The notes beneath the pieces were generated by a model. The model saw only the letters and a list, made by a program, of their open reading frames with translations. It was not told where the DNA came from and did no database searches. A stretch of 64,000 nt of DNA from CAZEHJ01 sp964512485 (GTDB lineage Bacteria; Bacteroidota; Rhodothermia; Rhodothermales; UBA10348), in NCBI GenBank assembly GCA_964512485.1, contig CAZEHJ010000006.1, forward strand, positions 1-64,000. The letters run 5' to 3'. A program made the translations under genes and the position numbers. This document shows, in pieces, positions 8,186 through 17,747 of this stretch (position 1 is its first letter; every line of letters begins with the position of its first letter).

Positions 8186-10384
8186 CTACCTGAGAAGAAG
8201 CATTTTCCTGGAAGCTACAGAGGATCCAGATGAAAGCCTGTAGACGTACAGGCCACTCGTGAGCCCCGAAGCGTCAAAGGAAACTGAGTGCTGACCAGCG
8301 GAGACAACTCCTCCGATCAGCGTAGCAACCTTGCGTCCGAGCATGTCGAATACTTCGAGATTCACGTGACCGGTTTCAGCGGCATCAAACTGAATCTGCG
8401 TACTAGGGTTGAAAGGATTGGGATAGTTCTGATGGAGTGTGAACTCGATCGGCAGCCCATCCTCTTCGTTGGCAACGTTGATCACTTGCCCGATGTCATC
8501 AAATGTGGCCGGCTCGAGCTTGAAATTACTGAACGAGTAGTTCACGTAGCCTCGAACGAAATCCAGACGTTGACCAACAGAATACACGGTCCCGGGATCA
8601 CCACCTGTGTAGGATACAGCACTGGATGCATCGTCAACACGTATTGCATTTGCTCCGGTGCCATCTGAAGAGATAAGCAATTCCCCAAATGGTCCACTCG
8701 GTGCATCTGCGTTGGTTGATGTGACAACAGGATCATCAATTTCAACCACGACACCTTCAAATCCTTCGGCCAGATCCCTGTCGGCCAGCACTGACGTTGT
8801 CACTGAGACTGGAGCGATTGTGCTACCACCGGTGGAAACGACTGTGAAGGTAATGTCACGGATGCGGGTCAGCCCGAAGGACTCCTGAATCAAGGCGTTC
8901 GTCACGTTGACGACATCGCCGGCGTTCAGAGTACCGGTTTCGGTTTGACCTCGTACCACAATTCCTGACCATGCTGCACCGCTTGCGTCATCCTGCAGGA
9001 TGACTTGGCCAGTTTCAGGCACACTATACTGAACAGTGGCATTCAGATTCATGTCGGTTGTGACGCCATCAAAGGGTGAAGAACCCTGAGTGTTATCTGC
9101 TGTCTGCTGAATGTGTGCAATCGACGTGATGCCACCGTACAAAGCTCTCGTGGACGCCTGACCTGATTGAGAAACCGCTCCTGTGTTGTCTTCTGCCACG
9201 ACCCAAAAAGTAACGAAATCACCGTCAGTCACAGCTGGGATTTGGAACGTGTGTGTGTTTCCGGCCTGAGAGGATGATGCTACTTCCATGACCGTTGCAT
9301 CACTCGTTGTGAAGTACTTGATTACTGCGGATGCAAGTGTCCGAGTGACATCGATTTCGACGTCTGCAGTGATGTCAATCGGCGCATTTCCCGGAACACC
9401 AGAAGGTCTGGAAACACCGGAAATGGCGGGTGGTGTTTCTGTGATCTGAATATCTGCATCGTCAAATGGATTGATCGCAACAACCATTCCGTTCGGTACG
9501 CCGAGAGAGAATGGGTCAGAACTCGTACCACCATTGATTGTCAAGAAACCCTGGATGTTGACCTTGGCGCCTGGCGCCGGCGGAGTGAAATCTGAACTTC
9601 GGACATTAAATGTAGCCGGGTACGATCCTGCTCGATCATTTCTGTATCGCAGCGAGGTGTCATAACCGCTTACCGAAGTAGTCCCTCCATCAGATGTAAC
9701 ATTGTAGTCCGGGCGGCCACCTGGTGCGACGGTGCGAGTCAACAAGGTGGCATTTTGCATCTGAACAAAATTACCCCTGATATTGGGAAGATTGGCCCAG
9801 TTGACCTGTATCGCCCCATCGGGGCCCATATCCTGATTGACATCAGAACTGGTGACTACGATAGGATTGAAGATTGCGTCAGAAGCTGGATCCCGCGATC
9901 CAACAACAGTGAACGAGGATGGTGCAATCTGCAGTGTGGTCCCGAAGTGACCCACGGATCCAACTATTTCAATTACATCACCCTTGACGAGCGAATCAAA
10001 TCCGAGGCCGCTTCCGTCAACGACCTGGATTCCGTGACCTTCCGGGCCGTCGGTATCCGCGGTGACATCGCGCACGAACACGTGAATACGTCCTGGAACT
10101 CCGTTGTTCGCCGAAGCCAGACCAGAACTCAGCGGATCAGTCATGACCACGGCTGTGAACTGAACCGACTGACCACAAAGGGTATTGTCATAAAGAAGCC
10201 CTGTGCACGTTCCCGACGAAACGTCGTTGCCTGTGAGGGCCGTTCCCAGACCCATCAATTGGTCAATTTGAGCCTGTGGAAGGGCGTTGATCGCCTTCAC
10301 TGTCGTTACTGTCTGCGCATACAGATTGCCGATCAGCAGCGGAGACGCGATCAACGTCAGGATTGCGGTAGCTCTTTTTAGCAT
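8186..10384 (-). CDS. Secreted OB-fold protein with T9SS type A sorting domain
   Basis: 732 aa. Signal peptide to about residue 23 (GNLYAQ). Two OB-fold-like regions are visible: about 70-165 (QSVQFTAVVMTDP, GHGIQVVDG, KGDVIEIVGSVG) and about 425-640 (ILQDDASGAAWSGIVVRGQ, NAGDVVNVTNALIQES). Between them is a beta-sandwich spacer. The C-terminus is a textbook T9SS type A domain (LHQNYPNPFNPSTQIQF, VFDMLGRKVATL, SGLYVYRL, ending KMLLLR). OB-fold modules of this type accompany extracellular EEP nucleases in other bacteria, which links it loosely to the secreted nuclease at 103-1275. An SD-like AGAGAGG lies 7 nt before the ATG. It has no catalytic motif that I recognise. Confidence 0.8.
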   Translation of the reverse strand: MLKRATAILTLIASPLLIGNLYAQTVTTVKAINALPQAQIDQLMGLGTALTGNDVSSGTCTGLLYDNTLCGQSVQFTAVVMTDPLSSGLASANNGVPGRIHVFVRDVTADTDGPEGHGIQVVDGSGLGFDSLVKGDVIEIVGSVGHFGTTLQIAPSSFTVVGSRDPASDAIFNPIVVTSSDVNQDMGPDGAIQVNWANLPNIRGNFVQMQNATLLTRTVAPGGRPDYNVTSDGGTTSVSGYDTSLRYRNDRAGSYPATFNVRSSDFTPPAPGAKVNIQGFLTINGGTSSDPFSLGVPNGMVVAINPFDDADIQITETPPAISGVSRPSGVPGNAPIDITADVEIDVTRTLASAVIKYFTTSDATVMEVASSSQAGNTHTFQIPAVTDGDFVTFWVVAEDNTGAVSQSGQASTRALYGGITSIAHIQQTADNTQGSSPFDGVTTDMNLNATVQYSVPETGQVILQDDASGAAWSGIVVRGQTETGTLNAGDVVNVTNALIQESFGLTRIRDITFTVVSTGGSTIAPVSVTTSVLADRDLAEGFEGVVVEIDDPVVTSTNADAPSGPFGELLISSDGTGANAIRVDDASSAVSYTGGDPGTVYSVGQRLDFVRGYVNYSFSNFKLEPATFDDIGQVINVANEEDGLPIEFTLHQNYPNPFNPSTQIQFDAAETGHVNLEVFDMLGRKVATLIGGVVSAGQHSVSFDASGLTSGLYVYRLSSGSSVASRKMLLLR

Positions 10385-10415
10385 TTTAATACCTCTCTTG
10401 TGGTAAGATGAATTC

Positions 10416-12677
10416 TCATTTTATGATGACAAATTTTCCGCGCTGCACATTCCCGGAATCAAAGTTTTTCACGGTGTACAAATACAGTCCTCCGGCCACG
10501 CTCAGACCACTGTCTGAGAGAAGGTCCCAGGAATGTTCTCCTCCAGCGAGGATTCGATTGTCGGAACTGAAGTCGTCGTACCAGCGAATATCTCCGTTGT
10601 AGGAGGCACTCTGGTGCCGAAGCGTCTTCACAATCTCACCTGCCAGCGTATAGATCCGAATTTCGGAATCGGCCGGCAGATTGAAAAAATTCAATTTTCG
10701 GGTTCGCGATGTATTCCCATCCCATGCGGCATTTACTCGATATGGGTTTGGATAGACTCCCACTGGAGTATCCTCGGAAAGGGAAGGAGGCGTTCCAGGG
10801 AAAACGCGCACGGCTGTTGCGACACGTGATGACTCGAACGCCTCAAGTCCGGCCGTGGGATCGCCTTCATCAATTGCGGTGACCGAAAACAGATACTGCC
10901 ATCCGGCTTTCAAGTCAGAGGCTTCAAATCGATACCAGTACTCCGTTGTATCGCCGTCAAAAAGAACCGGTTCTGAAAGCTTCACCCTGTTGAAGCCGTT
11001 GTTGAATCCTGTTTCGTTTCCGGGCTTGTCGTACTGTGCTATCAGGGTCGCCTGATTGACTATGTCGCCTCGCCGGTCATCTCCGGGGTTGCTTCGGTAA
11101 ACGCGATATCCCTCGAAGTCTAGCAATCCGCTTACGGGATCTTTCGATTCTTCCGAACTCCGATCCCAGTACAGGGCCACCACTGATTCGTTTGAAGATG
11201 CGCCTGCCGTTCTTTCAAATTCCACGCGGAGTCTAGGAGAGGATGGAGGTTCGGGAATGAGATAGCGATCCAGGACGCCGTTTGCATTTACATCTTCACC
11301 GATGTCCAAAACGCCGTTGAAATTATTGTCTTCGCCCGAGTAGGTACGTTTGGCCCAGAGAATGTTTGTTGTAAACAGACTTCTAGACTCGGCTGTATCC
11401 ACCGGCTTTCCCGCTTGTCCCTGAAAATCTTCTGATTTCAGCGCCGCTACGAGCGCAAACGTCACTTGCAGTGTGTCTCCGGGAGCTACCGATGGAAATG
11501 GGCCGATGGGGGTCAGGCCGATCCAGTTTCCGACCGCGATCGTGCCGTCCGTGCGGAGTCGTTCGAACCAGGCATCTTGGGCACTGCCAAATTCGATCTC
11601 TGAATTGAACCGGGATGGATTGGGGAACGGTGTTGCCATTCGACGATATCGCGTTTCATCGTCGGCGGGTCGAGTTTGTTCTTCAACACCACCGGAAAAC
11701 AACCACCACCTTGGAATTACGCGGGGAGGGGCATATCCGTCGGCGATATATTCGTTCGCCAATTCCGGATGGAAGAAGCGCTTCCGATTAGTTACAGGAT
11801 CGACCCATTCTGCACCGAGGAAGGCCATTCCCCCATACGTATTCAGCGTCTCCTCTACTCCTCCGGCATTGAACCCGTATGATGTATACAGGCTGTCAAT
11901 AAAGCCATAGCCGCCCTTGTTGAAAAATGCCCCGCCAGCTTCAGTCGTCGTGTTGATATTGCGGGTGACGATATCATGATACATCCCCACATAAACGCTG
12001 TCCCATGGCTGGTCGGAGACGTTTACGATGTCGTAATTGAGAATTACGAAGGATTCGGTGAACGGGAAATTCCAGGCATACGAATTGGCGAGAACCTCTA
12101 TGCCAAGTCGTCCGGAAGGATCGGGCATCTGAATGGAAGTACCGGGAAGGACTCTTGATGTATCAGTGAACGTGGAGGAAAGGTCCAGGTGGCTGACGGC
12201 TTGTCTGGTGAAGGCATCAGAAGAAGGGAGAGTACTTTTCTGGAAAATCGAGGATTGTTGCGCAAATTCGTAACCAGCCAGCCCCGGTGCATATCCTCCT
12301 GATGTGGTAACGGCGCCCGTTCGCACACTTATCACACCGTCTGATCTGAGTGCTCCTACCCACAAACCCGACTCGAACAGGTGTTCAATTCCTGAATCGA
12401 GAGGAAATTCAAAAGAGGGAGGTCCAGTCGGTGCATTGCGCACGTTTGCAAGGCCCACGAAACCGGCATTGGTAACAGTAACTCCGACGTTCCCTATATC
12501 CACGACCGCCTGTTCGAAGGCGGATTGGGCCTTCACTGCGTGTGCGCTAACAATGGTTGTCACCGATAGTAGTATTGCGGCTCGCAGTCTCAAGAAGTCA
12601 GATGATTGGGTATGGATATAGATACTGGTCAGCCCGCTCACAACTGCCTCCGACCAAAGGTTGAATGCGACGAACAT
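10416..12677 (-). CDS. Large secreted protein with fibronectin and EF-hand-like region and T9SS-like C-terminus
   Basis: 753 aa from the ATG at 12677. A TTG at 12593 would instead place the hydrophobic signal (RLRAAILLSVTTIVSAHA, cleavage near VKAQ) at the very N-terminus and is a plausible true start. The body is beta-rich. Near residue 430 are two Ca-binding-loop-like motifs, DNNFNGVLD and DVNANGVLD, followed by a fibronectin type III-like region (VALYWDRSSEESKD, YRVYRSNPGDDRRGD). The C-terminus (GVYPNPYRVNAAWDG, IRIYTLAGEIVKTL, GGLYLYTVK, ending GKFVIIK) is a T9SS-type sorting domain. It should be exported to the surface. It is the first gene of the minus-strand cluster, 31 nt before the OB-fold gene. 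Its function is unknown. Confidence 0.75.
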   Translation of the reverse strand: MFVAFNLWSEAVVSGLTSIYIHTQSSDFLRLRAAILLSVTTIVSAHAVKAQSAFEQAVVDIGNVGVTVTNAGFVGLANVRNAPTGPPSFEFPLDSGIEHLFESGLWVGALRSDGVISVRTGAVTTSGGYAPGLAGYEFAQQSSIFQKSTLPSSDAFTRQAVSHLDLSSTFTDTSRVLPGTSIQMPDPSGRLGIEVLANSYAWNFPFTESFVILNYDIVNVSDQPWDSVYVGMYHDIVTRNINTTTEAGGAFFNKGGYGFIDSLYTSYGFNAGGVEETLNTYGGMAFLGAEWVDPVTNRKRFFHPELANEYIADGYAPPRVIPRWWLFSGGVEEQTRPADDETRYRRMATPFPNPSRFNSEIEFGSAQDAWFERLRTDGTIAVGNWIGLTPIGPFPSVAPGDTLQVTFALVAALKSEDFQGQAGKPVDTAESRSLFTTNILWAKRTYSGEDNNFNGVLDIGEDVNANGVLDRYLIPEPPSSPRLRVEFERTAGASSNESVVALYWDRSSEESKDPVSGLLDFEGYRVYRSNPGDDRRGDIVNQATLIAQYDKPGNETGFNNGFNRVKLSEPVLFDGDTTEYWYRFEASDLKAGWQYLFSVTAIDEGDPTAGLEAFESSRVATAVRVFPGTPPSLSEDTPVGVYPNPYRVNAAWDGNTSRTRKLNFFNLPADSEIRIYTLAGEIVKTLRHQSASYNGDIRWYDDFSSDNRILAGGEHSWDLLSDSGLSVAGGLYLYTVKNFDSGNVQRGKFVIIK

Positions 12678-12839
12678 CCTGCGTGAGCAAGACAGAATGA
12701 TGGTTCTGAGTAAACAGAGTTCGCCCTTCTGATTCGCTAATGGTGGGATGGGAAACGAATCCAGACGGAAGGTGGTATACCAGTGGCACCGGGAAGGCCA
12801 CTATAGCAGTTCCGTCACTCGAAATCAAGCCCCGTCACT

Positions 12840-13592
12840 GTGTCTTTTTCCCTCACCCCTGTGTTGCGACTTGTTGGTTCGGTTTTGTTGATCACGACCC
12901 TGCTGATCATGGGCGCGGTGGGATGTAGCGAAGATCCTGTATATCGATCGATCACATCAGAAACAGATGGTGGATCGGGCAAAGAGTATATGGGACGCGA
13001 GATCGCCGATGTGATGGGCTCCGAAGAAGGTGCCCTCTGGCTTGACCGTGTGGAACGGGACCTGGAAGAGCTACCCAGCAGGCTGCTGCGGGCGCTTGAC
13101 ATGACCGCCTCAACGGTCGTCGCCGATATCGGGTCAGGAACAGGCTATTTTGCGTTCAGACTGGCCGAGATGGTGCCTTCAGGTCGCGTATTCGCCGTCG
13201 AAGTTCAACAGGCATTGGTAGACACCATTCAAGTAAGGGCAGATCGCAATGGTTTTCGCAACGTAACGCCAATCCTCGGGACAATTCAGGACCCTGCGCT
13301 TCCGGACAACCGAATCGAACTCGCGTTGATTGTCTCCTCCTATCACGAATTCTCCTTTCCCAAGGAGATGATTTCGGCGATCGTGAGAAGCCTCAAGACG
13401 AACGGAAGACTGGTCATTGTGGAATATCGGGGAGAGGACGCGACGATCAATATTCCGGAAGCCCACCGAATGAGCGAGGCTCAGATCATTCGTGAAATGG
13501 AGGCTGTTGGCTTGACCTACAGGGAAACCAAGGACGTTTTACCACAGCAACACGTCGTGGTTTTTTCAAAATCAGCAAATACCGAGCGCTGA
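12840..13592 (+). CDS. SAM-dependent class I methyltransferase with a lipoprotein signal
   Basis: 250 aa from a GTG start. The N-terminus is a hydrophobic lipoprotein signal with lipobox MGAVGC (Cys29). It is followed by a Rossmann methyltransferase: motif I DIGSGTGYF (96-104), an acidic motif II (VFAVEV), a motif near LALIVSSYHEFSF and RLVIVEYRG. The methyltransferase core looks complete. Family members normally need cytoplasmic SAM, so an export signal is odd. An internal ATG at 12909 would remove most of the signal. The gene is divergent from the T9SS cluster, with a 162-nt spacer that must hold both promoters. The substrate is unknown. Confidence 0.75.
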   Translation: MSFSLTPVLRLVGSVLLITTLLIMGAVGCSEDPVYRSITSETDGGSGKEYMGREIADVMGSEEGALWLDRVERDLEELPSRLLRALDMTASTVVADIGSGTGYFAFRLAEMVPSGRVFAVEVQQALVDTIQVRADRNGFRNVTPILGTIQDPALPDNRIELALIVSSYHEFSFPKEMISAIVRSLKTNGRLVIVEYRGEDATINIPEAHRMSEAQIIREMEAVGLTYRETKDVLPQQHVVVFSKSANTER

Positions 13593-13606
13593 TAGTCATT
13601 GTCTGG

Positions 13607-14275
13607 TCAGAGTGAGATCAGGACGTCGTCTCCCAATTCAAGCGATCTCCACAGGTACCAGGAAGCCAGTGTGCGGAAGGGTCTCCACGGTTCGGCGATT
13701 TTGATCACCTCCTTCGGTGGAGGCAATTCATGGTGCCCATACGTTTTCATGACTCCTTTCCGAATGCCCAGATCGGTTTGTGGAAGAACGTCAGGCCTTC
13801 CAAGACGAAACATCAGATACATTTTGACCGACCAGGGTCCGACACCCTTTACCGCCGTAAGGCGCTCAATGATCTGAGCATCTTCGAGCGGCGCCAGTTC
13901 TTCCTGCGCAGGTACTGTGCCATCGAGTGTCTTGGCAGCAAGGTCTTTTATGGCCACCGTTTTGGCCCTCGAAAGCCCAGCTCCACGTAGCGCTTCGTCT
14001 GGAAGTTGAACGACGACTGCCGGATCGAGTGGAGCTTCTTCATCCGTAAGCGCTCGGAAGCGACCATAGATGGTAGCGGCGGCCTTTCCGGAAAGTTGCT
14101 GATAGGCGACCGCTTCACAGAGCGCTTCAAACGGAGAAGGAGCCGGTCGGAGTCCACCTTCAAAGGGACCGACGGCATGAATAAGGGCGGCCATCTGTTC
14201 GTCCGATCCCGAAAGATGTTCGATGGCTTCGATTACCGAATAGGGTAGATCCGGCATGGCATGGTGTTGTTTCAA
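13607..14275 (-). CDS. DNA-3-methyladenine glycosylase II family (AlkA-like, HhH-GPD)
   Basis: 222 aa. It removes alkylated bases in base-excision repair. The HhH-GPD core is clear: AVAYQQLSGKAA (57-67), the helix-hairpin-helix VKGVGPWS (142-149) and the catalytic Asp in LPQTDLGIRKG (D168). It lacks the N-terminal TBP-like domain of E. coli AlkA, matching the shorter AlkA class common in other bacteria. A second in-frame ATG at 14257 (MPDLPYSV) is an alternative start. It converges with the methyltransferase gene across 14 nt. Confidence 0.88.
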   Translation of the reverse strand: MKQHHAMPDLPYSVIEAIEHLSGSDEQMAALIHAVGPFEGGLRPAPSPFEALCEAVAYQQLSGKAAATIYGRFRALTDEEAPLDPAVVVQLPDEALRGAGLSRAKTVAIKDLAAKTLDGTVPAQEELAPLEDAQIIERLTAVKGVGPWSVKMYLMFRLGRPDVLPQTDLGIRKGVMKTYGHHELPPPKEVIKIAEPWRPFRTLASWYLWRSLELGDDVLISL

Positions 14276-14398
14276 TGTCGAAATTCAAAGGCGAAGAACG
14301 ATGCCAATATAGAATGGGATCCGACCGCAGAACAAGGCGCAACGCGTCATTCCAGACTGTTTTCCTGGAGAACTACGAATGCATAATGGCACAGGTGC

Positions 14399-15070
14399 AT
14401 GATATCAATTGAAGCACTTTGGATGGCTATGGGGCTGAGTCTCGCGGGAAGCCTTCACTGCGCCGGTATGTGTGGGGGATTTGCCATCCTCGTCAGAACA
14501 AAGACGGGGAAATCGACAGTTATTCTGCCATTTTCGGCCTATGCAGCCGGGAAATCGATTATATATGCGGTTCTTGGAATGGCGGTGGGCCTCGTCGGGG
14601 GAACGGTTGAGTCAATTTCCGTCGGCGCCGATGTCCTGGCCTGGGTTGCGGGACTGTTGATGATACTGGTTGGCCTTCATCTTTCGGGCTGGGAGCTAAT
14701 CGGCACGTGGATCTCCCCGCCGGCCGGCCCCCGCTTCGTAGGACGATTCGCCTCTGTGATTCAGACTGATTCCGTCGGCGCCAGATTTCTGATGGGAATG
14801 TTGAATGGACTCCTGCCATGTGGCCTTCTTTACGCCGCGCTGGCGATGTCTCTCTCTCAGGCGAGCGCGGTTGGAGGAGGCCTGTTCATGCTGATCTTCG
14901 GACTTGGGACGATTCCCTCGCTGCTTCTGGTCTCTCATCTGGGTTCACTTTTGAGTGCGGATCAGCGGGGCAACCTGAGTCGCTATTCAGGTTGGTTCGT
15001 TATCCTGTTGGGTCTTTTGACCATCGTGCGAGGAACGGGACTCATTGAGTCAACCATGTCTCACATGTAG
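14399..15070 (+). CDS. TauE/SafE (UreH-like) membrane protein, probable cbb3-oxidase copper factor
   Basis: 223 aa with about six membrane segments. The first helix carries SLHCAGMCGG (His20, Cys21, Met24, Cys25), a metal-ligand pattern characteristic of the UreH/SafE-like proteins found next to ccoGHIS genes. A second repeat half has MLNGLLPCGLLYAAL. By context it likely helps copper delivery or oxidase maturation rather than sulfite export. It converges on ccoS with only two bases between the stop codons, so it is not in the cco operon but is adjacent to its end. Confidence 0.8.
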   Translation: MISIEALWMAMGLSLAGSLHCAGMCGGFAILVRTKTGKSTVILPFSAYAAGKSIIYAVLGMAVGLVGGTVESISVGADVLAWVAGLLMILVGLHLSGWELIGTWISPPAGPRFVGRFASVIQTDSVGARFLMGMLNGLLPCGLLYAALAMSLSQASAVGGGLFMLIFGLGTIPSLLLVSHLGSLLSADQRGNLSRYSGWFVILLGLLTIVRGTGLIESTMSHM

Positions 15071-15072
15071 GA

Positions 15073-15279
15073 TTATCCTTCCCTGGAATCCACTGTTTCA
15101 ACAGTGTCACTCTCGGCAGTGTCGCCGGATGGAAGGCTTTCTTCGTCATCAAATAGTACTCGCAGGCCCGGAGTTTCGACATCATCGAATTGACCGGAGC
15201 GAACCGACCAGATAAAGCCGGCGACGCCAGTCGCGGCAAGCAGAAGCGCCAGTGGAACCAGGAAATACAGTACGTTCAT
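15073..15279 (-). CDS. ccoS: cbb3-type cytochrome oxidase assembly protein CcoS
   Basis: 68 aa. A single N-terminal membrane helix (VLYFLVPLALLLAATGVAGF) is followed by the family motif FIWSVRSGQFDDVETPGLRV and an acidic tail (FDDEE). CcoS is needed for heme and copper cofactor insertion into CcoN. Its ATG overlaps the ccoI stop by 4 nt (ATGA), and it is the last gene of the cco operon. The length is normal for the family. Confidence 0.93.
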   Translation of the reverse strand: MNVLYFLVPLALLLAATGVAGFIWSVRSGQFDDVETPGLRVLFDDEESLPSGDTAESDTVETVDSREG

Positions 15280-17747
15280 CGGAGGGGACGCTTGGGGAGA
15301 AATGTTCTCTGTCCAATCGAGGACAGCACGACAATAAACGAACTCACCGGCATCGCCACGGCAGCCAGTATTGGCGTGACCAGCCCCATGATGGCAGCCA
15401 GCCCTCCGCCAATATTGTACAGTAGAGAGAAACCAAGATTGCGGTGAATGACTCTAAGGACCTTGCGCGACTCAGTTAATATCTCGACGACGGCATCGAG
15501 CCCGGAACGAGTGGTGAACGCATCGGCCGCGACCCGGGAGGCAGCGCTAGCGCCTGCTACAGCAATTCCGACATGGGCGGCCCGCAGAGCGGCCGAATCG
15601 TTCACTCCGTCCCCGATCATGGCTACGATTCGTCCATCTTCAATGAGTGATTTGATGAAGGACAGCTTGTCTTCAGGCGAATAGCCGCCGTGGCAGTTTG
15701 ACGCCGGTATGTCCAGCTGACTGCCGATTTGCAAGGTCGTGACCTGGTTATCGCCAGAGCAGAGAACAACATTTTTGTCGCTTCTCACGAGCTCGTTCAA
15801 AAGGTCTCTCGCGCTCTCGCGGATTGGATCCGATATGGCGATCAGCGTGAAAGGAAGGCCCTCCGCTTCAATACCGACCACTGTCATTCCTTTCAGACGG
15901 GCTCTCTCAGTGAAAGACTGATCTATCGGTTCCGGAGGTGAGGCCCCGCGTACCCACTCAGGAATTCCGATTCGCATTCGCACTCCGAGGGTCTCACCAG
16001 AAACACCCATACCCGGGTGCGTCGTCACTTTCGTTGCTTCAGGAAGCGACTCGCCCTCAAATCTGGATTCAAATGCTCTGGCGATCGGGTGATTGATGCC
16101 GGCTTCGAGAGAAGCCGCCAGTCGTACGACTTCTGCGTCTCCATGCACGGAATCGATTGCCATCACGCCTTCGGTGAGTGTGCCGGTTTTGTCGATGATG
16201 ACCGTGTCAACCCTGTTGAGCCAGTCGACGACGGATTCGGACTTGAAAAAGATTCCTCTCCTCGCAGCGCGCCCCGTCCCAACTGCAAGCGCCAGCGGCG
16301 TCGCCATTCCAAGAGCACATGGACATGTGATGACCAGTAGAGCTACGATTCGGGCTGAAATGGCGTCAGGAGATATGAAATACCACACCAAAGCTGTAAT
16401 GAATGTTATGACGAGCACGGATACGGTGAAATAGCCGCCAATGCGGTCAGCGATATTCAATATGCGCGGGCTCTCATTTTCAGCATCAGACACCCATGTA
16501 AGAAGCTGTCCGATGCGGGTTTGGGGTCCTGACGCAATTACGCGCACGACGATATTGGAGGTCTCATTGGTCGTTCCAGCATGAACCAAATCTCCCGCAT
16601 TCCGCCTTTCCGGATTGGATTCACCCGTCAGAATGGCTGAATTGACCAGCGAAGATCCTTCTTCGAGCCTGCCGTCGACGGGAATCAGTTCGCCGGCCCT
16701 GACATCAATCAGATCTCCCGGATTCAGGTCGTCAGCCCGTACACTTTTGCCAGAGAGCAGTCGTGCTATGGTGGGAAGCAGCGCCAAGAGTTGTTCGGTT
16801 GAATCACCGGCCAGGCGGCGTGCCCTCAACTGAAGCCAACGTGCGGATAGAAGCGCTGCGATCAGCACAGCGATTGAATCAAACCAAACCTCCCCGGTGC
16901 CTGAAATGGTCGCCCACGAACTGGCGCCAAATCCAACCAGGATGCCAACGGATATGGGAGTATCCATATGCATATGCCTGAAAGAGCCTTTTTTGAGGGA
17001 CAGACGGATTGAATGCCATGCTTTTTTAAAAAACACTGATCCGCCATAAGCGACCGCCGGAATGGCGAGTATGAGGCTAAGCCACCTGGCCGCATCAAAT
17101 AGCCCCGTGGAATCGGCTCCCAATCCCGAATAGAGTGCCAGAGCGAGCAACATGATGTTGCCTGCGAGGGCCCAGGAGACACCCATTCGAATCAGAAGTC
17201 GTCGTTCCTCGCGTGATTCAGGCGCTTCCTCACCGTCCACCCGAGGTTGGACCGGGTATCCGAAGTCAGCGAGCCATGTGGCAATCGAGGCGAGAGAAAC
17301 TGACTCAGGATTCCATTCTATGCTCAGTCGCGCCCGCGGTAGATTGAGGCGGGCAGAGGAGACACCGCTGACTTCCTCTGGAAGCCGTTCTACCAACCAC
17401 ACACAAGCGGCACAGTGGACGCCATCCAGGTAAAGATGTGTTCGGTAGATACCTCCGTCCTGACGCGACGAATGCGATTCCAAAAACGCGGGGGAATCCA
17501 ATTCCTGTAATACCCCCGTACTCGTCTTGGTCCTCGCCGGTTTGGAGAGGCTTCGCTTTCCAGTTGCTTCACGAAGACGGTAGTAGGTTTCATCAAGACC
17601 GCTCTCTTGAAGTATGTGGTAGACGGTTTCGCATCCGGAGCAGCAGAAACTCGGTCCAGGTCTTTGCAGTTTTTTCGGAACCGGCAAATCACAATGAGAG
17701 CAGGACTTCTGAAGACTCTCTTCGATGATATGATCGTGGCCGGTCAT
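15276..17747 (-). CDS. ccoI: Copper-exporting P-type ATPase CcoI for cbb3 oxidase assembly
   Basis: 823 aa from an ATG at 17747 that overlaps the ccoH stop as ATGA; a longer frame to 17816 runs into ccoH and is unlikely. The N-terminus holds a Cys-rich metal-binding region (CSHCDLPVP, FCCSGCETVY) and an HMA domain with HCAAC. Eight membrane segments are expected, with the CPC ion site in ITCPCALGMATP. The phosphorylation motif DKTGTLTEG and hinge GDGVNDSAALRAA are intact. CcoI-type ATPases move Cu outward for cbb3 oxidase maturation instead of for detoxification. The operon position between ccoH and ccoS supports that role. Confidence 0.93.
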   Translation of the reverse strand: MTGHDHIIEESLQKSCSHCDLPVPKKLQRPGPSFCCSGCETVYHILQESGLDETYYRLREATGKRSLSKPARTKTSTGVLQELDSPAFLESHSSRQDGGIYRTHLYLDGVHCAACVWLVERLPEEVSGVSSARLNLPRARLSIEWNPESVSLASIATWLADFGYPVQPRVDGEEAPESREERRLLIRMGVSWALAGNIMLLALALYSGLGADSTGLFDAARWLSLILAIPAVAYGGSVFFKKAWHSIRLSLKKGSFRHMHMDTPISVGILVGFGASSWATISGTGEVWFDSIAVLIAALLSARWLQLRARRLAGDSTEQLLALLPTIARLLSGKSVRADDLNPGDLIDVRAGELIPVDGRLEEGSSLVNSAILTGESNPERRNAGDLVHAGTTNETSNIVVRVIASGPQTRIGQLLTWVSDAENESPRILNIADRIGGYFTVSVLVITFITALVWYFISPDAISARIVALLVITCPCALGMATPLALAVGTGRAARRGIFFKSESVVDWLNRVDTVIIDKTGTLTEGVMAIDSVHGDAEVVRLAASLEAGINHPIARAFESRFEGESLPEATKVTTHPGMGVSGETLGVRMRIGIPEWVRGASPPEPIDQSFTERARLKGMTVVGIEAEGLPFTLIAISDPIRESARDLLNELVRSDKNVVLCSGDNQVTTLQIGSQLDIPASNCHGGYSPEDKLSFIKSLIEDGRIVAMIGDGVNDSAALRAAHVGIAVAGASAASRVAADAFTTRSGLDAVVEILTESRKVLRVIHRNLGFSLLYNIGGGLAAIMGLVTPILAAVAMPVSSFIVVLSSIGQRTFLPKRPLR

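Noticed and set aside
9755..10381. Plus-strand open frame (208 aa) opposite the OB-fold/T9SS gene
   Set aside because: No recognisable domain, and the minus-strand protein is well supported at both ends.
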